Source: Mucilaginibacter dorajii (GTDB taxonomy: Bacteria > Bacteroidota > Bacteroidia > Sphingobacteriales > Sphingobacteriaceae). Taken from it: a stretch of 64,000 nt of DNA. This document shows, in pieces, positions 58,224-64,000 of this stretch. Below the pieces are notes generated by a model. That model searched no databases. It saw only the letters and a program-made list of their open reading frames with translations, and was not told the origin of the DNA. Both the position numbers and the translations under genes were made by a program. The stretch's first letter is position 1, and every line of letters begins with the position of its first letter. The stretch spans positions 1 through 64,000 of the forward strand of contig NZ_JANTYS010000030.1 in the NCBI RefSeq assembly GCF_024808255.1, given 5' to 3'.

Positions 58224-60002
58224 ATGTTAATTCAATCTGTTAAAAATATATTTTCGGCCAAAGGTTTAGTAATGCTTTCTGTAGTGTCTTTATTATCGAT
58301 ACAAGGCAAGGCCCAGCAAGGCTTTTTAAAGGCCGATGGTAAAAAGATAGTGGACGAAAAAGGTCACAATGTACTGCTGCGTGGCATGGGGCTGGGCGGC
58401 TGGATGCTGCAGGAAGGCTACATGCTGCACGTTAATAACGATAGCCGCCAATACCGCATCCGGGAACGCTTGGAAGAGTTGATGGGGCCGGCCGAAACCA
58501 AAGAATTTTATGATACCTGGCTGGCCAACGGCACCCGCAAAATTGATGTTGACTCCATGAAGCGCTGGGGATTTAACTCTATTCGCCTTCCTATGCATTA
58601 TAACCTGTACACCTTGCCTATTGAGAAGGAACCAGTAAAAGGGCAAAATACCTGGCTGGATAAAGGGTTTAAAATGACCGACGATTTGCTGGCCTGGTGC
58701 AAAGCGAACCATATGTACCTGATCCTTGATTTGCATGCCACACCAGGCGGCCAGGGTAATGATTTGAATATATCTGACAGAAACCCAGATAACCCCTCCT
58801 TATGGGATAGCGAGGCTAATCAGCAAAAGATGATAGCCCTTTGGCGCAAACTTGCCGACCGCTACAAAAACGAACCTAATATAGCCGGCTACGATATTAT
58901 TAACGAACCCAATTTTGGCTTTGACGACCCGGTTAACGACAAAAACGGGCTACACGAGAAAACCAATGCCCCGCTAAGAAAATTGATGGTTGAAATTACC
59001 GCCGCCATTCGTGAGGTTGATAAAAAGCACATCATTATTATTGAGGGCAATGGCTGGGGCAATAACTACAACGGCATATTGCCTACCTGGGATAAAAATA
59101 TGGTGCTTAGCTTTCATAAGTACTGGAACTATAACGATCAAAAATCCGTTGAGCATATTGTTAAAACCCGCGATCAATACAATGTACCCGTATGGCTTGG
59201 GGAAACCGGCGAAAACTCGAATGTTTGGCTAACCGAAGCGATTGGTTTGCTGGAGAAAAATAACATAGGTTGGGCGTTATGGCCATTAAAGAAGATGGGC
59301 AACAATAACCCTATAGAAATACCATCGAACTTAAACTATAATGATGTTGCCAACTACCTGAATACAGGGAAGCATAAGCCTAAAGAAAGCAACGTTTACA
59401 GCGGTACCATGGAGCTGGCAACTTATGCCAAATTAGAGAATGCCATTATTCACCACGATGTGATAGATGCCATTTTCAGGCAGCCGCATACCACGGCAAC
59501 TAAACCGTTTAAAGCCAATAAAGTTAAAAATGGCACGGTGATCAATGCTGTTGATTATGATTTAGGCCGCAATGGTTTCGCCTATTTTGATACCGATACG
59601 GCCGATTACCATGTATCAACCGGCAAATACGGTAAAGGCAACAACGGGCATGTTTACCGTAACGACGGGGTGGACATCGCCAAAGACTCGACCGAATACA
59701 ATAGCTATTTTGTGGATGATATTGAAAAAGGCGAATGGCTGCAATATACGGTAAAGGCGATTACTCCCGGCGCTTATTCGGTTAAGTTAAAAGTTGCAGC
59801 TGCAGCCGATGATGGTAAAATATCTTTTAGCGTTAACGGCGTAGCTCAAACGGTAGCTGTACCCAGCACCGGAGGGTTTAAAAAATGGCAAAGCATAACT
59901 ATAAAAAACGTTAAACTGAAGGCAGGAAGCAATAAGATAAAGGTGTATGCCGATATGGGGGGCTATAACTTTAAAAGTTTGGAGTTTGATAAGGGGAAGT
60001 AA
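58224..60002 (+). CDS. GH5 glycosidase with C-terminal CBM6-like module
   Basis: 592 residues with a signal peptide ending about GKAQ (28-31). The GH5 barrel (about 35-390) has acid/base Glu228 in YDIINEPNFG and nucleophile Glu327 in WLGETGEN. A linker precedes a carbohydrate-binding module (about 440-592, containing WLQYTVKAITPGAYSVKLKV and ending in a CBM6-like jelly roll). Exo-glucanase or endo-glucanase on beta-1,3/1,6-glucan is plausible given the GH30 neighbour; the exact linkage is not readable. Confidence 0.9.
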   Translation: MLIQSVKNIFSAKGLVMLSVVSLLSIQGKAQQGFLKADGKKIVDEKGHNVLLRGMGLGGWMLQEGYMLHVNNDSRQYRIRERLEELMGPAETKEFYDTWLANGTRKIDVDSMKRWGFNSIRLPMHYNLYTLPIEKEPVKGQNTWLDKGFKMTDDLLAWCKANHMYLILDLHATPGGQGNDLNISDRNPDNPSLWDSEANQQKMIALWRKLADRYKNEPNIAGYDIINEPNFGFDDPVNDKNGLHEKTNAPLRKLMVEITAAIREVDKKHIIIIEGNGWGNNYNGILPTWDKNMVLSFHKYWNYNDQKSVEHIVKTRDQYNVPVWLGETGENSNVWLTEAIGLLEKNNIGWALWPLKKMGNNNPIEIPSNLNYNDVANYLNTGKHKPKESNVYSGTMELATYAKLENAIIHHDVIDAIFRQPHTTATKPFKANKVKNGTVINAVDYDLGRNGFAYFDTDTADYHVSTGKYGKGNNGHVYRNDGVDIAKDSTEYNSYFVDDIEKGEWLQYTVKAITPGAYSVKLKVAAAADDGKISFSVNGVAQTVAVPSTGGFKKWQSITIKNVKLKAGSNKIKVYADMGGYNFKSLEFDKGK

Positions 60003-60070
60003 AGTGTCAGGCACTGTTTGAGGATAGAATAAGATGTTCCTCCCACCTATAACATATTGTAAAAATGATT

Positions 60071-60156
60071 GCCATCCTGAGGTACGAAGGATCTTCTTCG
60101 ACCTGCTAATTGCAGATTTTTATAGTGAAGAAGATGCTTCGTGCCTACCCATGACG
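60071..60156. repeat. Inverted repeat, CATCCTGAGG family (copy 1)
   Basis: Arms at 60071-60099 and 60127-60156 contain TGAGGTACGAAGGATCTTC and its imperfect inverse. Same family as 159-287. Confidence 0.75.
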
Positions 60157-60170
60157 TCTTTTAAAACGAC

Positions 60171-60259
60171 TGTCATCCTGAGGAACGAAGGATCTATTCT
60201 ACACCATGCTCGTTCGCTCTGTATGTTCACGAATAGATTCTTCGTTCCTCAGCATGACA
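60171..60259. repeat. Inverted repeat, CATCCTGAGG family (copy 2)
   Basis: Arms at 60171-60199 and 60231-60259 are 29-base inverses with two differences; core GAGGAACGAAGGATCTATTC. It is 14 bases after copy 1, so the two are in tandem. A half-copy, CTCAGCATGACGG, occurs near 60317. The rest of the gap to 60451 holds no supported gene. Confidence 0.8.
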
Positions 60260-60451
60260 GGGTGGAGAGGACAGTTTTTACGTCATTTTCCTCTTCACAG
60301 TCCGCGGATTTTAAAACTCAGCATGACGGGGTGGGGACGCCAGCTTGGATTCTTCAACTGGCAACTGAAAAAAACCATGACATGGCATATCGTCACGGGT
60401 AGAAAGAGCAGCAAAGCAATGCCTGTTATGCAATAATGTTTTAACCGCCTC

Positions 60452-60934
60452 TTATACCTCTTTAAACATAATATAAGAATCTACAAACCCCAGCAACCGG
60501 TGATTAAACCCTTTGGGAGTGGTCCCTACAATTTCAAAGCCGCACTTTTTCCAGAGCCTTACGGCTGTTTCGTTGGTGCTTACCACAATATTAAACTGGA
60601 TGCCACGGAACCCCGTTTGGCGGGCGTATTGTTGCGAATGCTCACATAGTTGCCCGCCCAGGCCTTTGCCCCTTGCTTCGGGATGTACCATATAACCGCA
60701 ATTGGCAATGTGCGCGCCTAAACCTACCTGGTTAGCTTTTATAAAATAGGTGCCTAATATTTTGTCGTCCTCTTGGGCAACAAATACTGTCATACCCGGC
60801 GCAAGCCAGTATTTAGACAGATCTTCTTTTGGGGTATCAGGATCAAAAGTATAGGTATCGCCGGATTTGATCACCTGGTGAAAAATTTCCCAGATGCCAT
60901 TAAGGTCGTTGTTATCGGCTGGTCTTATTTGCAT
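60452..60934 (-). CDS. GNAT-family N-acetyltransferase
   Basis: Acetyl-CoA-dependent transferase of 160 residues. The GNAT core has GAHIANCGYMVHPEARGKGLG, with the acetyl-CoA loop ARGKGLGGQLCEH at about 87-99, and the closing strand AVRLWKKCGFEIVGT (about 127-141). It is close to the phosphinothricin-type and ribosomal-type acetyltransferases, but the substrate is open. Monocistronic. Confidence 0.85.
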   Translation of the reverse strand: MQIRPADNNDLNGIWEIFHQVIKSGDTYTFDPDTPKEDLSKYWLAPGMTVFVAQEDDKILGTYFIKANQVGLGAHIANCGYMVHPEARGKGLGGQLCEHSQQYARQTGFRGIQFNIVVSTNETAVRLWKKCGFEIVGTTPKGFNHRLLGFVDSYIMFKEV

Positions 60935-61001
60935 GGTGAAAGAGGGCTTATTGAATGACTAAGGGCGAAGATAAAGAACAACGCCCGTTTGTAAGGGTAA
61001 A

Positions 61002-61754
61002 TTAGTTATTGGTTACCGGCGGTGTTACTAATGGGGCTAAAGAATACGTTCTGGGCGAACGTAAAAAGCGACGCAGGTTGGCTTTAATGCTCGCTATAAA
61101 CTCATAATCTGTAGTGGTTTTAACCATGTAATAACCGGGGCGGTAGCGCTGCATAAAATCGGTAAGCTGCTGGTCTTTAAGCCGGGTTACACTGGCCACA
61201 AAGGGGCGGTTAAAACGATAGTCGATTTCCTGTTGGTGATAATCCTTTTCGATGGTTTCACGCAGTTTGGCCGCGTTACGGCCGCTGCGGCTAAATGCAT
61301 TATATAGCGCATCAATGCCAATACCCGCACCTAAACCCGGCGCCACCGAAAGCAGGCTTTGGCTATATTCCGATCCGTAAATTTTGGTGTAATCGCGTTT
61401 AGTGGCTGCAAATTGCTTTTCGGGGGTAAGCACCGTATCGCGGATGTAAACCTCTTTAAGCATAATGGCCGAACGTTTCATATAAACGGCTAAGGCATCG
61501 GCGCTTTTTACCTTGAGGGTATCATTAAAATGATCGGGTTTGCTAAATATCAGCACATCGCCGGGCTGGGCATCAATGCTAAACTCACCTTTAAGGCTAT
61601 TGTAAACCGATTTGCCTGTGGTAGCGTTCACAATATTTACCTTGGCAATACGGTCTTTACTGTCCTTATCAAACACAATACCTTCTACCGGCTTTTGCTG
61701 TGCAAAACCCCGGGCAGATAAGGTGCAGAAAATGAGGAACAACCATACTTTCAT
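61002..61754 (-). CDS. Secreted protein with carboxypeptidase-regulatory-like domain
   Basis: 250 residues from Met at 61754 (MKVWLFLIF); an upstream ATG at 61808 would add 18 residues before the signal. The signal peptide ends about GFAQ. A beta-sandwich CarboxypepD_reg-like domain (VEGIVFDKDSKDRIAKVNIV, about 25-100) is followed by an all-alpha-looking C-terminal region with no motif I know. Such proteins often sit near TonB systems or gliding genes; neither is adjacent here. Role unknown. Confidence 0.72.
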   Translation of the reverse strand: MKVWLFLIFCTLSARGFAQQKPVEGIVFDKDSKDRIAKVNIVNATTGKSVYNSLKGEFSIDAQPGDVLIFSKPDHFNDTLKVKSADALAVYMKRSAIMLKEVYIRDTVLTPEKQFAATKRDYTKIYGSEYSQSLLSVAPGLGAGIGIDALYNAFSRSGRNAAKLRETIEKDYHQQEIDYRFNRPFVASVTRLKDQQLTDFMQRYRPGYYMVKTTTDYEFIASIKANLRRFLRSPRTYSLAPLVTPPVTNN

Positions 61755-61827
61755 TGTGGCGCCAAAAATAAATGTTCGGCCGCATTTAGCCATACTATTT
61801 AACAACAATTAACTTCTGAGGGGAGAG

Positions 61828-62030
61828 AGTCAAGAGACAAGAATCAAGAGTTAAGACTTTTTTCCAAGGCCTTTTACCCATCGTCATTGCGAGGTACGAA
61901 GCAATCCCCGATATGCAGAGCAGCCGTGCAAGCATCCCTGTAAAGTTGGGGATTGCTTCGTGCCTCGCAATGACGGGATTCTTTTTGCCGTTTTCTTTTT
62001 GTCTTAACTCTTGATTCTTGTCTCTTGACT
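61828..62030. repeat. Nested inverted repeats (two families)
   Basis: Outer perfect 30-base arms at 61828-61857 and 62001-62030 (AGTCAAGAGACAAGAATCAA core) enclose inner 28-base arms at 61882-61909 and 61948-61975 of the CATTGCGAGG family. One 203-base palindrome-within-palindrome lies between two same-strand genes. Confidence 0.9.
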
Positions 62031-62038
62031 TTTTTTCC

Positions 62039-62881
62039 TTACTTAACAACTACCAGTTTTTGACCTATGTGGATGTTATTGTCTGGTATACTGTTTAACG
62101 CTTTTAACTCATCAACAGTTATTCCAAAACGTTTAGAAATGTTGTATAGTGTATCGCCTTGCTTAACGGTGTAGATCTTATCGTCGGGTTTTGTTTTGGT
62201 TAGGGTATCTGTATTAGGCTTGCCAATGCTATCGTTGATCTGCGACAGTACGCGGTCTTCGCGTTTAATTTTGGCCGCTTCGCCTTCGGGACGGTCGTAC
62301 TGGTCAAGGTTATATTTTACAATAAGGTTGATCAGCAGTTGCGGATATTTAGGGTTGGTGGCATAGCCGGCTGCTTTGAGGCCTTTGGCCCAGCCTTCGT
62401 AATCGTTTTTATCCAGTTCGAAAAGTTTAGCGTAGTTTTTACGCCTTAAAAAAGTGGAGTGATCACGGAATGAATCTTCGGGGTTGTCATAAACGCGAAA
62501 ACAATCATTAACCTGGTCATCATCTTTATAATAGCTTTTACCTTTCCAGTCGCTGGTGCATTTAATGCCGAAGTGGTTGTTGGCAAAACGGGCCAGCTCG
62601 CTGTTACCGGCGCCAGATTCAAATAAACCCTGGGCAAGGGTAATACTTGCAGGGATACCATATTGGTTCATTTCCTGTATAGCAATAGCCTTAAAGCGGT
62701 CAATATAATCTAAAGAGGTAAGTTGTTTGTAATTGGCAATAGAAGCACTGTTGGCCTTTTGGATGCTGCTGTTATTGCGTTTAACATCGCGATTGGAGAT
62801 GGAGCCGGTTGTTTTTTTACGTGCCGAGCACGAACTGAAACAAATTACAACAACAGATAAGAGTAGAAATGATTTTTGCAT
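62039..62881 (-). CDS. Glucosaminidase-domain lipoprotein with LysM
   Basis: Peptidoglycan hydrolase candidate, 280 residues. The lipobox is CFSSC (Cys at about 18). The glucosaminidase/FlgJ-like domain (about 60-190) has catalytic Glu in ITLAQGLFESGAGNSELA. The C-terminal LysM (about 235-278) reads YTVKQGDTLYNISKRFGI. It follows a second glucosaminidase-domain gene by 47 bases; the two are probably paralogues acting on the cell wall. Confidence 0.9.
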   Translation of the reverse strand: MQKSFLLLSVVVICFSSCSARKKTTGSISNRDVKRNNSSIQKANSASIANYKQLTSLDYIDRFKAIAIQEMNQYGIPASITLAQGLFESGAGNSELARFANNHFGIKCTSDWKGKSYYKDDDQVNDCFRVYDNPEDSFRDHSTFLRRKNYAKLFELDKNDYEGWAKGLKAAGYATNPKYPQLLINLIVKYNLDQYDRPEGEAAKIKREDRVLSQINDSIGKPNTDTLTKTKPDDKIYTVKQGDTLYNISKRFGITVDELKALNSIPDNNIHIGQKLVVVK

Positions 62882-62928
62882 AAAGCTAAACCTTGATATA
62901 TAGCGTTTTTAAAACGCCAAAATAAAGA

Positions 62929-63465
62929 TTATTGTTTAGCTTCTGCTAATTCTTTAGGCTGTTCTGATGGGTTTTCGTCCAGGTCGTTCAGATCGTATTT
63001 TTTGATGATGCCCAAAACCTGTGCTGCCCATTTGCGGCTGCTGGCATAACCATTACGCTGAATGCCGTGTGCCCAGCCTGCGTAATCATAATGGGTAAGC
63101 ACATCGGCCAGGTGACTGAACTGTTTACGTTCGGTCATGATGCGGGCAAAATCCTGGAATGATTCAAAAACCGAATCGTATTTTTTGTAAGCCGACCTTA
63201 CTTTTTTATTGTGTTTAATAAAAACTACACTGCCTCCGCCTTTTACTCCAAACTGATTATTAAGGTTTTGCGCTATTGTGCTATTGCCACAGCCCGATTC
63301 ATGCATGGCTACACCTAAAACGATGCTTGCAGGAATTCCGGTTTCGTGCATGATACGAATGGCATCATCTTTGAACTTCTGGATATAGGATTGTGAAGTG
63401 TTCTTTTGTGCTGAAGCAGCAAGTGTTGAGATCAACAGTGTAGTAATCAGTAAGATTTTCTTCAT
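62929..63465 (-). CDS. Glucosaminidase-domain secreted protein
   Basis: 178 residues; signal peptide MKKILLITTLLISTLAASAQ is cleaved after about residue 19. A FlgJ/glucosaminidase-type domain follows with catalytic Glu in VLGVAMHESGCGNSTIA (about 46-62) and YAGWAHGIQRNGYASSRKW (about 127-145). No LysM. It starts three bases after the O-methyltransferase stop, indicating one transcript. It lacks the LysM of the next gene's product, so the two may differ in substrate targeting. Confidence 0.88.
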   Translation of the reverse strand: MKKILLITTLLISTLAASAQKNTSQSYIQKFKDDAIRIMHETGIPASIVLGVAMHESGCGNSTIAQNLNNQFGVKGGGSVVFIKHNKKVRSAYKKYDSVFESFQDFARIMTERKQFSHLADVLTHYDYAGWAHGIQRNGYASSRKWAAQVLGIIKKYDLNDLDENPSEQPKELAEAKQ

Positions 63466-63468
63466 AAT

Positions 63469-64000
63469 TTATTTTTTTCTGATAACCAGCAAGCCATCGC
63501 GTACGGGCAGGATGAGTTTTTCTATCCTGCTATCAACAGCTATGTGGTCATTTAGTTTGCGAATATTCTCGGTATCGGTATCTTTTTCGGGCCCGTACAC
63601 CTTTCCTTTCCACAAAACATTGTCAATTATTATTAATCCTCCGGATCTGACTTTGTCAAAAACCAATTGAAAGTAAGTAAAATTATTCTTCTTGTCAGCA
63701 TCAATAAACACCAAATCGAAAACATCTGCCTCTAAATCAGGGATAATGGCCTCTGCTTGCCCAAAATGAAGCTTTATTTTGTTTTCAACATTTGTTAGTT
63801 TAAAGTGTGAATTGATGATATCCTCCATTTCGCGGTTAACCTCAATGGTATGCAGGATACCGCCTTCAGCCAGCCCTTCGGCCAAACAAATTGCCGAGTA
63901 GCCGGTGTAGGTACCAATTTCCAGGATGCATTTGGGAGCTACCATTTTACTTAAAAAACTAAGCAGCCTGCCCTGGTAATGACCCGATAACATGTGGGGC
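63469..64000 (-). CDS. Class I SAM O-methyltransferase, 5' end outside window
   Basis: Partial gene; the frame continues through the window edge, and the visible residues PHMLSGHYQGRLLSF fit the interior of the family rather than a start. The SAM site ILEIGTYTGYSA is at about 24-35 of the visible part, the metal/SAM block VFIDADKKN at about 93-101, and IIIDNVLWKG follows. This is the catechol/caffeoyl-CoA-type O-methyltransferase fold of about 210-220 residues, so roughly 35-40 residues are missing. The substrate is unknown. First gene of a set with two glucosaminidase-domain genes. Confidence 0.88.
   Translation of the reverse strand, partial: PHMLSGHYQGRLLSFLSKMVAPKCILEIGTYTGYSAICLAEGLAEGGILHTIEVNREMEDIINSHFKLTNVENKIKLHFGQAEAIIPDLEADVFDLVFIDADKKNNFTYFQLVFDKVRSGGLIIIDNVLWKGKVYGPEKDTDTENIRKLNDHIAVDSRIEKLILPVRDGLLVIRKK

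Noticed and set aside
60034..60402. Plus-strand frame of 122 residues
   Set aside because: It runs through two dispersed inverted repeats of the CATCCTGAGG family, which are non-coding elsewhere.

Overview
The window reads as chromosomal DNA of a Bacteroidota bacterium, most likely Sphingobacteriaceae and close to Mucilaginibacter or Pedobacter. The assignment rests on protein style: Bacteroidota-type TonB receptor, DUF5117-like metalloprotease, many short SpII lipoproteins, NarL-type two-component pairs. It also rests on weak Shine-Dalgarno signals, a TTG/TAnnTTTG-like promoter in front of metH, and many intergenic inverted repeats of kinds common in this family. No rRNA operon, CRISPR array, intact prophage or intact insertion sequence was seen. 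Three tRNA genes are present: one Glu and two initiator Met.

Layout. 0-4 kb: repeat-rich start, AlkA-type glycosylase, a small membrane protein, a glycosyltransferase facing a polysaccharide deacetylase, tRNA-Glu. 4.1-10.5 kb: one tight six-gene operon (DUF427 protein, MerA/LPD-like flavoprotein reductase, ABC ATPase, fused permease/binding protein, egtB, egtD), read here as an ergothioneine synthesis, uptake and possibly redox unit. 10.7-12.5 kb: PhyH dioxygenase divergent from an AraC regulator. 12.5-15.1 kb: signalling module A (GIRIY-domain protein, polytopic membrane protein, histidine kinase, NarL regulator). 15.5-18 kb: a 621-residue protein of unknown role and a membrane protein. 18.3-23.4 kb: metH-metF behind a SAM riboswitch. 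23.5-27.9 kb: BI-1 and YihY membrane proteins, VanX-type dipeptidase, alanine dehydrogenase, TsaE. 28.4-31.2 kb: metzincin protease, an ATP-grasp N-lobe-only protein and an ATP-grasp ligase. 31.3-34.3 kb: module B, a paralogue of module A in the same gene order, divergent from a 77-residue double-glycine peptide. 35-39 kb: DUF1569 protein, small membrane and lipoproteins, a multidomain secreted alpha-amylase. 39.7-42.5 kb: two initiator tRNAs, era, der. 42.7-51.5 kb: envelope and peptidoglycan genes (S41 protease, MurQ, PBP4-type DacB, aspartyl protease with PDZ, DUF5117-like metalloprotease). 52-60 kb: collagen-like lipoprotein, TonB receptor, orphan receiver protein, GH30 and GH5 glycosidases. 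60.4-64 kb: GNAT enzyme, a secreted protein, two glucosaminidase-domain proteins, and an O-methyltransferase cut by the window edge.

Most notable: (1) the ergothioneine operon, whose binding-protein lobe order looks circularly permuted relative to the usual OpuAC/EgtU order; (2) the duplicated GIRIY / membrane protein / kinase / regulator module, one copy next to a bacteriocin-like peptide; (3) a metzincin followed by a split pair of ATP-grasp proteins; (4) at least a dozen long intergenic inverted repeats from several unrelated families, several filling the whole gap between convergent stop codons. All functional assignments come from reading sequence and recalled family motifs; no search was run.
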